From contig NZ_JACIEV010000007.1 in the NCBI RefSeq assembly GCF_014197105.1, positions 124,001 to 188,000 on the forward strand: 64,000 bases of DNA, given 5' to 3'. A program made the translations under genes and the position numbers. Origin of the DNA: Sphingomonas jinjuensis. Its GTDB lineage: Bacteria > Pseudomonadota > Alphaproteobacteria > Sphingomonadales > Sphingomonadaceae. A model generated the notes under the pieces. It saw only the letters and a program-made list of their open reading frames with translations, did no database searches and had not been told where the DNA came from. Shown here in pieces: positions 17,354 through 28,084 of this stretch; the stretch's first letter is position 1; every line of letters starts with the position of its first letter.

Positions 17354-18063
17354 CGAAGCGCCTCGGCCTGGGCGCGGAAGATCTCGGTGCAGCCCATCCG
17401 CGCGAGACGGAGCAGGCGGAGCAGCGCCTCCTCGTCGTAGCAGGCACCCTCGGCGGTCGCCTGGACCTCGGCGAAGCGGCCGTCCTCGAGGATCACGAAG
17501 TTGCCGTCGGCATGGGCGGCCGAGTCTTCGGGATAGTCGAGGTCGAGCACCGGCGTGCCTTCATAGATGCCGCACGAGACGGCGGCGATCTTCTGCTGGA
17601 TCGGATCGACGGTCAGCTTGCCGCTTTGCATCAGCCCGTCGACCGCCATGCGCAGCGCGACCCAGGCGCCCGAGATGGCGGCGGTGCGGGTGCCCCCGTC
17701 GGCCTGGAGCACGTCGCAGTCGAGCGTGATCTGTCGCTCGCCGAGCAGCTTCAGGTCGGTGACGGCGCGCAGGCTGCGGCCGATCAGGCGCTGGATTTCC
17801 TGGGTACGGCCCGACTGCTTGCCCTTGGCGGCCTCTCGGTTGCCACGCGTGTGGGTGGCGCGGGGAAGCATGCCATATTCGGCGGTGACCCAGCCTTCGC
17901 CCTTGCCGCGGAGGAACGGCGGCACGCGCTCCTCGACGCTGGCGGTGACGAGGACGCGGGTGTCGCCGAATGCGATCAGCACCGATCCTTCCGCATGGCG
18001 CGTGAAGTTGGGCGTGATCGAGATGGGGCGCATCTGGTCGGGGGCGCGGCCGCTGGGGCGCAT
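17350..18063 (-). CDS. rph: Ribonuclease PH
   Basis: The 237-residue phosphorolytic 3'-5' exoribonuclease trims tRNA precursors. Family features include [39 protein letters not shown] with the phosphate-binding arginines, and [19 protein letters not shown]. Length equals the family norm of about 238. It is the first gene of the rph-rdgB-oxygenase operon, with hrcA-grpE about 0.8 kb away on the other strand, a frequent alphaproteobacterial arrangement. Confidence 0.97.
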   Translation of the reverse strand: MRPSGRAPDQMRPISITPNFTRHAEGSVLIAFGDTRVLVTASVEERVPPFLRGKGEGWVTAEYGMLPRATHTRGNREAAKGKQSGRTQEIQRLIGRSLRAVTDLKLLGERQITLDCDVLQADGGTRTAAISGAWVALRMAVDGLMQSGKLTVDPIQQKIAAVSCGIYEGTPVLDLDYPEDSAAHADGNFVILEDGRFAEVQATAEGACYDEEALLRLLRLARMGCTEIFRAQAEALR

Positions 18064-18141
18064 TCAACTCTCCTCAAGGTGGGATGAGTCAAGTCACTAG
18101 CGGCGCGGGCAGAGTCGCGCCAGCCATGGAAGGAACGTGCG

Positions 18142-18615
18142 ATGCAGCGATGGCATTGGGCAGCATTGGTGTCGATCGCGAGCGGGCTGCTGGTCGCCGA
18201 GGGCGAGGCACGGCCGACGCCGGAGACGATCAGCTATCGGACCGGCCCCTGCTACGGGACGTGCCCGGCGTATCGCGTCACCGTGTCGGCGGACGGCAAG
18301 GGCGTGTTCGAGGGCGAGCGCTTCACCAAGGTGACGGGCAGCCATACGTTCCGGGTGTCGAAGGCGGAGTGGCTGGAGTTCCGGCGACGGCTGCAGCCGT
18401 TGCGGGGGCAGGGGACGGTGCGGCTGGAGGATGGCGAGGGGTGCCGGATCATGGCGACCGACATGCCGACGGTGGAGGTGCGCTGGTCGAACGGGGCGCG
18501 GGCGTCGAACCTGCGGATCAATTATGGATGCGATCCGGCGCGATATGGCTGGATGTTCACGCATCTGCGCGAAGCGCCCAAGGCGTTGCCGATCGCGGCG
18601 TTGGTGGGGCGGTAG
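18142..18615 (+). CDS. DUF6438-type secreted protein
   Basis: The 157-residue protein has an N-terminal hydrophobic signal (WHWAALVSIASGLLVAEGEA) and the pattern ISYRTGPCYGTCPAYRVTVS, with paired cysteines GPCxGxCP that typify DUF6438. A later cysteine pair (EGCRIM and NYGCDP) could form disulfides in the periplasm. Function is unknown. It is inserted between the rph operon and hrcA, and is bounded downstream by a type E repeat. Confidence 0.75.
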   Translation: MQRWHWAALVSIASGLLVAEGEARPTPETISYRTGPCYGTCPAYRVTVSADGKGVFEGERFTKVTGSHTFRVSKAEWLEFRRRLQPLRGQGTVRLEDGEGCRIMATDMPTVEVRWSNGARASNLRINYGCDPARYGWMFTHLREAPKALPIAALVGR

Positions 18616-18622
18616 ACGCTTA

Positions 18623-18749
18623 ATCCTCCCCCGCCAGGGGGAGGTGGCACGCGCAGCGTGACGGAGGGGGCGGTAGGCGACACGCGACGTTTGGGCGTCC
18701 TCCCCCTCCGACCGCCTACGGCGGCCACCTCCCCCTGGCGGGGAAGGAT
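18623..18749. repeat. Type E inverted repeat (ATCCTCCCC...GGGGAAGGAT)
   Basis: This 127-bp element has 26-bp terminal arms that match with one mismatch: ATCCTCCCCCGCCAGGGGGA at the left, TCCCCCTGGCGGGGAAGGAT at the right. An inner pair (CGGAGGGGGCGGTAGGCG and CGCCTACGGCGG-type) is also present. The same end sequence occurs in the element inside murB (57744-57879). It lies between the DUF6438 gene and hrcA. Confidence 0.88.
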
Positions 18750-18822
18750 CAGATGACGGAGGTGGGGTAGGGCTCGCCGTGCGACCCTTCACCCCAAGCC
18801 TCATCCATCCTACATCGCTGGC

Positions 18823-19866
18823 ATGAGCGCACTCCCCGTCGTCGAATTGACCGATCGTGCGCGCGAGGTGTTTCGTGCGGTGGTCGACGGCTTTCTGGCG
18901 AACGGTGCGCCGGTGGGGTCGAAGACGATCGCGCTGGCTACGGGCATGAACCTGTCACCCGCCTCGATCCGCAGCGTGATGCAGGATCTGGAGGAGCAGG
19001 GGCTGCTCGCGAGCCCACACACCAGTGCCGGTCGGGTGCCGACCGATCGTGGGCTTCGCCTGTTCGTGGACGGCATGATGCAGGCGTTGGAGCCCAGCGC
19101 CGACGAGCGGGCGGCGATCGAGGCGCGGGCCGGCACGGGCGGGCCGGTCGAGGAAGCGCTGGCGGCGACGACGGCGGCCTTGTCCGGCCTGTCGGCGTGT
19201 GCGGGGCTGGTGATGGTGCCCAAGCGCGAGGTGGTGCTGCGCTCGATCGGGTTCGTGCCGCTGTCGGCGACGCAGGCGATGGCGGTGCTGGTCGGCGACG
19301 ACGGATCGGTCGAGAACCGGGTGATCGAGCTGCCCGGCGGGATGCCCGCGTCGGCGCTGATCGAGGCGGGCAACTTCCTGACCGCGAATGCCGCCGGGCT
19401 GACGCTGGGCGAGGCGCGCGAGCGGATGATGCGCGAGCTGGCCGAGCAGCGGGCGGCGCTCGACGCGGCGGCGCGGGCGCTGGTCGAGCGGGGGCTGGCG
19501 GTATGGAGCGAGGACGGCGACCGGCGCCCGGTGCTGATCGTGCGCGGCCAGGGGCGATTGCTCGATGCGGCGGCGCTCGCCGACCTCGATCGGGTGCGGC
19601 ATCTGTTCGACGACCTAGACGGCAAGCAGGAGATCGCGAGCCTGCTCGACAGCGCGCGCGCCGGCGATTCGACCCGGATATTCATCGGCGCGGAGAACAA
19701 GCTGTTCGCGCTGTCGGGATCTTCGGTCATCGCCCGGCCGTTTCGCGGGGCCGGCGGACGCGTGGTCGGCGTGGTCGGCGTGATCGGGCCGACGCGGTTG
19801 AACTATGCGCGCGTCGTGCCCATGGTGGATTTCACTGCGGCAACGCTCGCCCGCCTGATGGGCTGA
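18823..19866 (+). CDS. hrcA: Heat-inducible transcriptional repressor HrcA
   Basis: The 347-residue repressor normally binds CIRCE operators (TTAGCACTC-N9-GAGTGCTAA) and needs GroEL for activity. The winged helix is near the N-terminus (NGAPVGSKTIAL, SPASIRSVMQDLEEQGLL, TSAGRVPTDRGLRLFVDG). C-terminal motifs IFIGAENK and GVIGPTRLNYARVVPMVD are conserved. grpE follows after 19 bp on the same strand. I see no CIRCE element in this window, so its targets, probably groESL, are elsewhere. Confidence 0.96.
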   Translation: MSALPVVELTDRAREVFRAVVDGFLANGAPVGSKTIALATGMNLSPASIRSVMQDLEEQGLLASPHTSAGRVPTDRGLRLFVDGMMQALEPSADERAAIEARAGTGGPVEEALAATTAALSGLSACAGLVMVPKREVVLRSIGFVPLSATQAMAVLVGDDGSVENRVIELPGGMPASALIEAGNFLTANAAGLTLGEARERMMRELAEQRAALDAAARALVERGLAVWSEDGDRRPVLIVRGQGRLLDAAALADLDRVRHLFDDLDGKQEIASLLDSARAGDSTRIFIGAENKLFALSGSSVIARPFRGAGGRVVGVVGVIGPTRLNYARVVPMVDFTAATLARLMG

Positions 19867-19885
19867 CAGTGACAGTACGGGATAC

Positions 19886-20434
19886 ATGATGATCGACAAC
19901 GACACCGAGAACACGACCGAAGATCTGCGCCAGGAAACCGCCGCCGCGGCGCCCGAAGTCGCCGAGCACGATCGCGTCGCCGAGCTGGAGGCGAAGCTTG
20001 CCGAGGCGAAGCAGGCGACGATGTATGCGCAGGCCGAGATCCAGAACGTCCGCCGTCGTGCGGAGAAGGAAACCGCCGACGCCCGCACCTATGCGACGAC
20101 GAACTTCGCGCGCGACATCCTGTCGGTGGCGGACAACCTGTCGCGCGGCCTGGCGGCGATCCCCGCCGAAGCGCGCGAGGATGCCAAGTTCAAGGGTTTG
20201 GTCGCCGGGCTGGAGGCCACCGGCCGCGAGCTGGACAATGTCTTCGCCCGCCACGGCATCACCAAGATCGAGGCGATGGGCGCGACGCTCGATCCCAACA
20301 AGCACCAGGCGATGGTCGAAATCCCCTCGGCCGACGCCGCGCCGGGGACGGTGGTGCAGGAAATGCAGGCCGGCTACATGATCAAGGACCGTCTGCTGCG
20401 GCCGGCGCTGGTGGGCGTGGCCAAGGCGGGGTAA
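19886..20434 (+). CDS. grpE: GrpE nucleotide exchange factor
   Basis: The 182-residue co-chaperone releases ADP from DnaK. An acidic N-terminus and long coiled-coil (AELEAKLAEAKQATMYAQAE) precede the head domain signature ATLDPNKHQAMVEIPS. The ATG at 19889 is an alternative one codon downstream. It lies immediately after hrcA, and dnaK and dnaJ lie about 4.3 kb downstream, so the chaperone set is dispersed but local. Confidence 0.96.
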   Translation: MMIDNDTENTTEDLRQETAAAAPEVAEHDRVAELEAKLAEAKQATMYAQAEIQNVRRRAEKETADARTYATTNFARDILSVADNLSRGLAAIPAEAREDAKFKGLVAGLEATGRELDNVFARHGITKIEAMGATLDPNKHQAMVEIPSADAAPGTVVQEMQAGYMIKDRLLRPALVGVAKAG

Positions 20435-20470
20435 GCGCCACGCGGTTCCAGTGTTGCAAGGGGGGCGGCG

Positions 20471-21679
20471 GTGGCCAGACTGACGATCGTTCAATATGCC
20501 GGTGATTATCGGGAGACGTTCGAACGGTTCGCCGCCGGGGGGCAATCGACCTATCAGGCGCAGCGCTATTCGGTGAATTTCGTCGGGGGGCTGGCGGTGA
20601 AGCATGAGCAGGTCGCCGTCATCTGCTCGCAGACCGCCGAGCCCTATGACGTCGTCCTCGGCAACGGGGTCCGCGCGATCGGCATGGGATTCCAGGGGCC
20701 GGTCGAGGAAAAGCGCTACGTCGGTTGCATCGCGTCGACCGCGCCGACCCATCTGGTCGCGACGACGCCCTATCGGCCGATGCTGGCCTGGGCGATCGCC
20801 AACGAGGTGCCGACGATCGCGGTACTGGCCGACTCCTTCGACGGGCGGCGGCTGCGCGATCGTTACCGCAACTGGCGGCTGATGCGGCAGCTGAACGATT
20901 CGCAGATCGAGTGGGTCGGCAATCATGGCCTCAACGCCTGCCTGTCGCTGCTGGACATCGGCGTGTCGCCAGACAAGGTCGTGCCGTGGGACTGGCCGCC
21001 GTCGTTCCGGCCCGAGGAGCGCGAGCCGCGGAAGCGTGAGGCGGGCCCGCTGCGCCTGACCTATGTCGGCGGCGTGATGGCGTCGAAGGGGGTCAGCGAC
21101 CTGCTGGACGCGATCGCGCTGCTGCGCAGCCGCGGCATCGGCGTGACCGCCGTCATCAACGGCCCCGATACGGGCGGGGCGATGGCGGCGCATGCCGCCA
21201 CGCTGTCGCTGGGCGATGCGGTGACCTTTGCCGGGCCGATCCCCAACGAAGCCGTGCCGGCGGCGATGCGGGATGCCGACGCGGTGGTTGTGCCGTCGCG
21301 GCACGAATATCCCGAAGGACTGCCGCTCACCATCTACGAAGCGCTGTCGGCCCGGACGCCGATCCTGGCGAGCGATCACCCGATGTTCAAAGGCGCGCTG
21401 GTCCATCGCGAGAGCGCGATCGTCTTTCGCGCGTCGGACCCTGCATCGATGGCGGCGGCGATCGAGGAACTGGGCAACGACAGCGCACGCTATGCGGCCC
21501 TGTCCGAGGCGACGGCGGCCGCATGGGAGCGGCTGCAGCTTCCCGTTGTCTGGGGTGAGCTGGTCGGGCGCTGGCTGGACGGCGGCGAGGCGGGGCGGCG
21601 CTGGATCGGCGAGCATGCCATCGCCTCCGGACGATACGACGAACGGCTGGCGGAACGCCGCCTCGCGCGAAAGGTATGA
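20471..21679 (+). CDS. Glycosyltransferase family 4 (GT-B fold)
   Basis: The 402-residue protein has a GT-B fold. The C-terminal Rossmann half starts LRLTYVGGVMASKGVSDLL, and the donor-binding E-x7-E motif lies within SRHEYPEGLPLTIYEAL, followed by TPILASDHP. These features place it with GT4 enzymes that add sugars to polysaccharide or lipid acceptors; donor and acceptor are unknown. No other glycan-assembly genes are adjacent. It is placed between grpE and a threonine synthase gene whose GTG begins one base after its stop. The GTG start follows a GGGGGCGG-rich leader. Confidence 0.85.
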   Translation: MARLTIVQYAGDYRETFERFAAGGQSTYQAQRYSVNFVGGLAVKHEQVAVICSQTAEPYDVVLGNGVRAIGMGFQGPVEEKRYVGCIASTAPTHLVATTPYRPMLAWAIANEVPTIAVLADSFDGRRLRDRYRNWRLMRQLNDSQIEWVGNHGLNACLSLLDIGVSPDKVVPWDWPPSFRPEEREPRKREAGPLRLTYVGGVMASKGVSDLLDAIALLRSRGIGVTAVINGPDTGGAMAAHAATLSLGDAVTFAGPIPNEAVPAAMRDADAVVVPSRHEYPEGLPLTIYEALSARTPILASDHPMFKGALVHRESAIVFRASDPASMAAAIEELGNDSARYAALSEATAAAWERLQLPVVWGELVGRWLDGGEAGRRWIGEHAIASGRYDERLAERRLARKV

Positions 21680-21680
21680 A

Positions 21681-22877
21681 GTGAGCTTTGTTACCCATCT
21701 CGAATGCTCCGCCACCGGCGAGCATTATGCCGCCGATACGCTCCACAACCTGTCGCGGGCGGGCAAGCCGCTGCTGGTGCGCTACGACCTGGAGGCTGCA
21801 CGGGCGGCGGTGACGCGCGACGCTATGGACGCACGGCCGACGGGCCTGTGGCGGTGGCGCGAGCTGTTGCCGGTGCGGCGCGACGAGAATGTCGTCAGCC
21901 TGGGCGAGGTGGAAACGCCGCTGATCACGATCCCCAGGAGCAGCGGCGGCAACGTGCTGGTCAAGGACGAGGGGCGGTTGCCGACCGGCAGCTTCAAGGC
22001 GCGCGGGTTGGTGATGGCGGTGGCGATGGCCAAGGAACTTGGCGTGCGCACGATCGCGATGCCGACCAACGGCAATGCGGGCGCGGCGCTGGCGGCCTAT
22101 GCTGCTCGCGTCGGCATCGAGACGATCGTCTTCTGTCCCGAGGATACGCCCGAGGTGAACGTGCGCGAGATCGCGGCGCAGGGCGCGCGGGTATGGCGGG
22201 TCAACGGCCTGATCGACCAGTGCGGCGCGATCGTCGCCGAGGGCGCGGCGGCGGGGCGCTGGTTCGATTTCTCGACGCTGAAGGAGCCCTATCGGATCGA
22301 GGGCAAGAAGACGATGGGACTCGAACTGGCGGCGCAGCTCGGCTGGCGGCTGCCCAAGGCGATCTTCTATCCGACCGGCGGCGGCACCGGGCTGATCGGA
22401 ATGTGGAAGGGCTTTGCCGAGCTGGAGGCGCTGGGCTGGATCGGGCCGGAGCGGCCGCGGATGTATGCGGTGCAGGCGAGCGGCTGCGCGCCGATCGTGC
22501 GCGCGTTCGAGGAGGGCGTCGAGCACGCCGAGCGCTGGGAGGACGCGCATACCGTCGCGGCCGGCATCCGCGTTCCCAAGGCGGTCGGCGACTTCCTGAT
22601 CCTGCGCGCGGTGCGCGAGAGCGGCGGCAAGGCGCTGGGCGTCGGCGATCCGGCGATCCTGAAGGCGGTCGACGATTGCGCGAAGAAGGACGGGCTGCTG
22701 CTGTGCCCCGAGGGCGGCGCGACGCTGGCGGCGTATCGCGAGGCGCTGCGCACCGGCGAGGTCGACGAGGACGAGGAGGTCGTGCTGTTCAATTGCGCGA
22801 CCGGGCTGAAATATCCGATGCCGGAGGCGCCCTGGACGCTGGACCGGACGCAGCCGATCGATTGGGATCGGTTGTAG
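21681..22877 (+). CDS. thrC: Threonine synthase
   Basis: The 398-residue PLP-dependent enzyme of fold type II starts VTHLECSATGEHYAAD, a region resembling the remains of a zinc-ribbon-like entry in archaeal/plant-type threonine synthases. The Schiff-base lysine is in GSFKARGLVMAV, and the phosphate-binding loop TNGNAGAAL and glycine-rich PTGGGTGLIGMW are intact. It should convert O-phosphohomoserine to threonine. Related PLP enzymes such as diaminopropionate or threonine dehydratase-like proteins are less likely given the N-terminus. GTG start, one base after the glycosyltransferase stop. Confidence 0.8.
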   Translation: MSFVTHLECSATGEHYAADTLHNLSRAGKPLLVRYDLEAARAAVTRDAMDARPTGLWRWRELLPVRRDENVVSLGEVETPLITIPRSSGGNVLVKDEGRLPTGSFKARGLVMAVAMAKELGVRTIAMPTNGNAGAALAAYAARVGIETIVFCPEDTPEVNVREIAAQGARVWRVNGLIDQCGAIVAEGAAAGRWFDFSTLKEPYRIEGKKTMGLELAAQLGWRLPKAIFYPTGGGTGLIGMWKGFAELEALGWIGPERPRMYAVQASGCAPIVRAFEEGVEHAERWEDAHTVAAGIRVPKAVGDFLILRAVRESGGKALGVGDPAILKAVDDCAKKDGLLLCPEGGATLAAYREALRTGEVDEDEEVVLFNCATGLKYPMPEAPWTLDRTQPIDWDRL

Positions 22878-22891
22878 GGGCTACGAAAACT

Positions 22892-23105
22892 CCGTTCGTG
22901 CTGAGGAGGCGCTGAGCGGAGCGAAGCGCCGTCTCGAAGCACAGGCGGCTTGGCATGCCCTGCGAGACGAGGCTTCGCCTTCGCTCAGCCTCTCCTCAGG
23001 GCGAACGGGAAGGGGTGATGGATGTTGCGGACGCCCAAACTCTTCATCCCGTTCGTGGTGAGGAGGCGCTGAGCGAAGTCGAAGCGCCGTCTCGAACCAC
23101 AGTTG
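22892..23105. repeat. Type B inverted repeats, one full and one partial copy
   Basis: The first unit runs from GTTCGTGCTGAGGAGGCGCT to a reversed GCCTCTCCTCAGGGCGAACGG. A second half-unit follows (CGTTCGTGGTGAGGAGGCGC with GAAGCGCCGTCTCGAACCAC). The repeat fills most of the 290-bp gap between thrC and the PilZ gene. No start codon with a ribosome binding site or conserved frame was seen in the gap. Confidence 0.8.
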
Positions 23106-23167
23106 GGTTAGCCCGCCCTTTATTGCGAGGGCGGGCGGATGGGATCGATCGTGAGGCCGATCCGCCT

Positions 23168-23503
23168 TCAGGCGACGGGGTGAATGCCCAGCGTCAGCGC
23201 GCGGCTGAGGGCGCGGGGGAGAGGCTTCGCGAAGCGGCAGCCGATCATGCCGTCCTCGGCCCAGATCGTGGTCGCGTCGAGCGGTGCGGCGGCGCCGATG
23301 GTGATCGTCAGTCGCTCGCCGATCTCGATCGTATCGGCCAGCGCAAGGCGACAGCCGTAGGTCGACACGTCGTGCATAGTGGCAAGAGCCAGCGACGCCT
23401 CGGGATGGTCGTGCCGCGACACGCCGACGCCGTAGCGAATCGCGCCGCGATGCTCGATGAGCGCAGGCGCTGCCTTGTTCCACTGCGACAACCGGGTCGC
23501 CAT
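23168..23503 (-). CDS. PilZ domain cyclic di-GMP binding protein
   Basis: The 111-residue single-domain protein carries the PilZ core: an arginine segment (HRGAIRYGVGVS) and the DVSTYGCRL motif equivalent to D/NxSxxG, then GERLTITIG and a GCRFAKPLP strand. It should sense cyclic di-GMP, although the first RxxxR motif is not perfect (R with HRGAIR spacing). It is isolated, with no flagellar or cellulose genes nearby. A cyclase is present at 2478-3902, with no evidence that they are partners. Confidence 0.85.
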   Translation of the reverse strand: MATRLSQWNKAAPALIEHRGAIRYGVGVSRHDHPEASLALATMHDVSTYGCRLALADTIEIGERLTITIGAAAPLDATTIWAEDGMIGCRFAKPLPRALSRALTLGIHPVA

Positions 23504-23628
23504 AGGACTCGTCCCCCGACGGTTACCCGGTCGTTGTAACGCATATTTGATGGGAAAAGGGTTAATGTCGCGAGGTCCACCGTACCGCGGGCTCTATTCA
23601 TCGCAGCGATTGGCGGAAAAGTGCGCGA

Positions 23629-24096
23629 TCAGCGGGTGTTGCCCGTGAAAGGCAGGATCGAATCATAGGTCGCGGCATCGGGCACGCCCGCGAGTCGCAC
23701 GCCGCGACGGACGAGAAAGGCGTGGCGGACGATCTCCGCCTGCTGCTCCAGCCCGTAGCGTTTGAGCGGCCGGCCGGGATGGATGACATAGTCGTAGGTG
23801 CAGAAGGGATGGCGCTTCAGCGGCAGGAAGATGCCCTGCTGATGCTGCCAGATGTGGCACATCTCGTGGATGAAGAGGCCCTGGCGGTCGATTGGCGCGG
23901 CGGCGAAATCGTCGTGGTAGAGGTGGCCGCGGGGATGGAAGTGGATGTGGCCGCACGGCGCCATCACCGTGTCGCGCGGCTGGAAGAACGCCCATTTGCC
24001 GCGCACGACCGTCACCGGGGCATAGTCGATCGCGTCGCCGTACACGGAGCAGGCGAGCGCGATCTCGCCCGTGGTGAGCGGGCGTCGCTGCGCCAT
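23629..24096 (-). CDS. Conserved protein with HEMCH (HExxH) metal-site motif
   Basis: The 155-residue protein contains LFIHEMCHIWQHQQG, an HExxH zinc-peptidase-like motif, with downstream glutamates (GLEQQAEIVRHAF) that could supply a third ligand. Similar proteins in sphingomonads are often labelled Vgr-related, though no VgrG domain is visible here. No signal peptide was seen. Catalysis is unproven. I chose the ATG at 24096, which overlaps the stop of the PCu(A)C gene (ATGA), so the two are cotranscribed. Confidence 0.7.
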   Translation of the reverse strand: MAQRRPLTTGEIALACSVYGDAIDYAPVTVVRGKWAFFQPRDTVMAPCGHIHFHPRGHLYHDDFAAAPIDRQGLFIHEMCHIWQHQQGIFLPLKRHPFCTYDYVIHPGRPLKRYGLEQQAEIVRHAFLVRRGVRLAGVPDAATYDSILPFTGNTR

Positions 24097-24563
24097 CAAC
24101 CGGCCGGCGCGTCCGCCGCCGCGACCGAGGGCGCGTTGTGGGTGATGCGGCTGCCGTCGGCGAAGGTGAAGGTGAGGAGGAAGGTGACGTCCTTCTTCGC
24201 GCGCGGGTTGATGCCGAAGAGCATGACGTGGAGGCCGCCGGGGGCGAACTTCACCTCGCCCGCCGCGGGAATCTCGACCTTGGGCACCGGTCGCATCCCG
24301 GCCATACCGTTGCCGCTCATGCTTTCATGCATTTCGGACCGGATCGACAGGTCGGAGGTGACGCCGATCAGCGTCACGGGACGGGGGCCGCCGTGGATGG
24401 TGAAATAGGCGGCGCCCGGGCGACCCGGCACCGCGGGCATTCGCACCCAGGCGTCGTCGATCGTCACCTGCGTCGGTGCAGTGCAGCCGCCGATCGCGGT
24501 GGCGGCGGCCAGGGCGAGGCCGAGTGCGGCGGGTTTCGCCAGTCTGTTCCAGTGCGGGATCAT
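24096..24563 (-). CDS. PCu(A)C-type copper chaperone lipoprotein
   Basis: The product has about 155 residues with a lipoprotein signal (LGLALAAATAIGGC). It shows the copper-binding histidine and methionine pattern of the PCu(A)C (DUF461) family: MHESMSGNGMAGM followed by GGLHVMLFG. Family members deliver Cu(I) to cytochrome oxidase in the periplasm. The ATG at 24563 is preceded by GAGG-type sequence, while a longer frame from 24614 would add a non-signal leader. It is divergent from dnaK and translationally coupled to the HEMCH protein gene. Confidence 0.9.
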   Translation of the reverse strand: MIPHWNRLAKPAALGLALAAATAIGGCTAPTQVTIDDAWVRMPAVPGRPGAAYFTIHGGPRPVTLIGVTSDLSIRSEMHESMSGNGMAGMRPVPKVEIPAAGEVKFAPGGLHVMLFGINPRAKKDVTFLLTFTFADGSRITHNAPSVAAADAPAG

Positions 24564-24592
24564 CGTGAGGGAACCTCTACGAAAGTGCACTT

Positions 24593-24621
24593 CTTGCGGC
24601 AAGCCGACGGCCACCTATATC
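24593..24621 (+). promoter_or_regulatory. Candidate RpoH (sigma-32) promoter for dnaK
   Basis: CTTG at 24593-24596 is followed, after 17 bases, by CCTATATCG at 24614-24622. This fits the alphaproteobacterial heat-shock pattern CTTG-N16-18-CYTATNT. The dnaK ATG lies about 85 bases downstream. Assignment is by pattern only. Confidence 0.6.
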
Positions 24622-24705
24622 GCCGACAGCATGAAGAGGTTGCGCCGCCGTAACGGGACGCAACCTCGCTAGGTTTATCGTTTGTGAGGGGCTCGAGAAG
24701 CACAC

Positions 24706-26613
<1,908 letters not shown>

Positions 26614-26639
26614 GGCGTAGGCGATGCGCACGGTCCTTC

Positions 26640-26757
26640 GAGACGGGCCTTCGCCTTCGCTCAGTCCCTCCTCAGGACGAACGGATGGTTTTGCCTTCGC
26701 CGTTCGCCCTGAGGAGCCGCTGAGCGCAGTCGAAGCGGCGTCTCGAAGGGCACGCGC
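26640..26757. repeat. Type B inverted repeat between dnaK and dnaJ
   Basis: The left arm CTTCGAGACGGGCCTTCGCC and its counterpart GAAGCGGCGTCTCGAAGGGC are inverted, with inner CCTCCTCAGGACGAACGG and CCGTTCGCCCTGAGGAGC. The element fills nearly all of the space between dnaK and dnaJ, ending at the first ATG of the dnaJ frame. Confidence 0.82.
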
Positions 26758-26769
26758 ATGGGGGCGGGC

Positions 26770-27897
26770 ATGACCACGACCATCGATTATTACGAACTGC
26801 TCGAATGCGAGCGCACCGCCGATGCGGCCACGATCAAGTCGTCGTATCGCAAGCTTGCGATGAAGTATCACCCGGACAAGAACGGGGGGTGCAAGGATTA
26901 CGAGGCCAAGTTCAAGGCGGTGAGCGAGGCGTACGACGTCCTCAAAGATCCGCAGAAGCGCGCCGCCTATGATCGGTTCGGCCATGCCGCCTTCCAGGGC
27001 GGCGGTGGTGGCGGCGGTGCGGGGCCGCAGGACTTCAGCGGCTTCAGCGACATCTTCGAAAGCGTCTTCGGCGAGTTCATGGGCGGCGCCGGGCGCGGCG
27101 GCGGGCGCCAGGCGCAGCGCCGCGGCGCCGACCTGCGCTATGACATGGAAATCTCGCTCGAGGAGGCGTTCCACGGCCGCTCGACCGAGGTAACGGTCGA
27201 CGTGTCGGCGGCGTGCGACACCTGTCATGGATCGGGTGCACGGCCCGGCACCCAGGCCAAAACCTGCGCGCAGTGCGGCGGCCACGGCAAGGTGCGCGCG
27301 CAACAGGGCTTCTTCGTCGTCGAGCGGGCCTGCCCGGTATGCCACGGATCGGGCGAGGTGATCGCCGATCCATGCCCGGATTGCCGTGGCGAAGGCCGGG
27401 TCGAGAAGACCAAGACGTTGGCGGTCGAAATTCCGCCTGGTGTCGACGAGGGCACGCGCATCCGGCTGGCCGGCGAGGGCGAGGCGGGGGCGCGCGGCGC
27501 ACCGCCGGGCGATCTGTACATCTTTCTCCACATCAAGCGGCATGCGATCTTCGAGCGCGAGGGCACGACGCTGTTCGCGCGCGCGCCGATCAGCTTCACA
27601 ACCGCGGCACTGGGCGGCACGCTGTCGATCCCCGGCCTAGACGGGCGGACGCACGAGATGAAGATTCCGGCCGGCATCCAGTCCGGCAAGCAGTTGCGCC
27701 AGCGCGGCGCCGGCATGCCGGTGCTGCAGGGCCGCGGCGCGGGCGACCTGGTCGTTCAGATCGACGTCGAGACGCCGACCAAACTCTCGACGCGCCAGCG
27801 CGAATTGCTCGAGCTGTTCCGCGAAACCGAGACCGGCGACGAATGCCCGGCGAGCCAGGGCTTCTTCGCCAAGCTGAAGAGCGCGATCGCGGGATAG
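26770..27897 (+). CDS. dnaJ: Molecular chaperone DnaJ (Hsp40)
   Basis: The 375-residue co-chaperone stimulates DnaK ATPase. The J domain has HPD within [10 protein letters not shown], followed by a glycine-rich linker ([16 protein letters not shown]) and four zinc-finger repeats: [24 protein letters not shown] and CPDCRGEG. The C-terminal peptide-binding domains follow. I chose the ATG at 26770, preceded by a G-rich run. An ATG at 26758 directly abuts the repeat and would add MGAG. Confidence 0.96.
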   Translation: MTTTIDYYELLECERTADAATIKSSYRKLAMKYHPDKNGGCKDYEAKFKAVSEAYDVLKDPQKRAAYDRFGHAAFQGGGGGGGAGPQDFSGFSDIFESVFGEFMGGAGRGGGRQAQRRGADLRYDMEISLEEAFHGRSTEVTVDVSAACDTCHGSGARPGTQAKTCAQCGGHGKVRAQQGFFVVERACPVCHGSGEVIADPCPDCRGEGRVEKTKTLAVEIPPGVDEGTRIRLAGEGEAGARGAPPGDLYIFLHIKRHAIFEREGTTLFARAPISFTTAALGGTLSIPGLDGRTHEMKIPAGIQSGKQLRQRGAGMPVLQGRGAGDLVVQIDVETPTKLSTRQRELLELFRETETGDECPASQGFFAKLKSAIAG

Positions 27898-28084
27898 GTT
27901 TTCGCGGCGGCCGCCACCTCATGCGTCGTTCCGGTTCAAGACCGGGATGACGGGCGGTCGAGGCAGTTGCCCAGCCATGCTTCGCAACGTGCGGATTCTG
28001 CGCGGCGTACGGGACGGAAGGCGAGGCCATCTTGGCTTGCCTGCCCCCCGCTGCTAGTCGGCGACCGGTCTTTCCGGAGTTGTC

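Noticed and set aside
17500..18087. Long plus-strand frame antisense to rph
   Set aside because: It is the mirror of the well-conserved ribonuclease PH frame in GC-rich DNA, with no homology and no start signal.
22880..23110. Possible insertion sequence between thrC and the PilZ gene
   Set aside because: No transposase or target duplication; the DNA is explained by type B inverted repeats.
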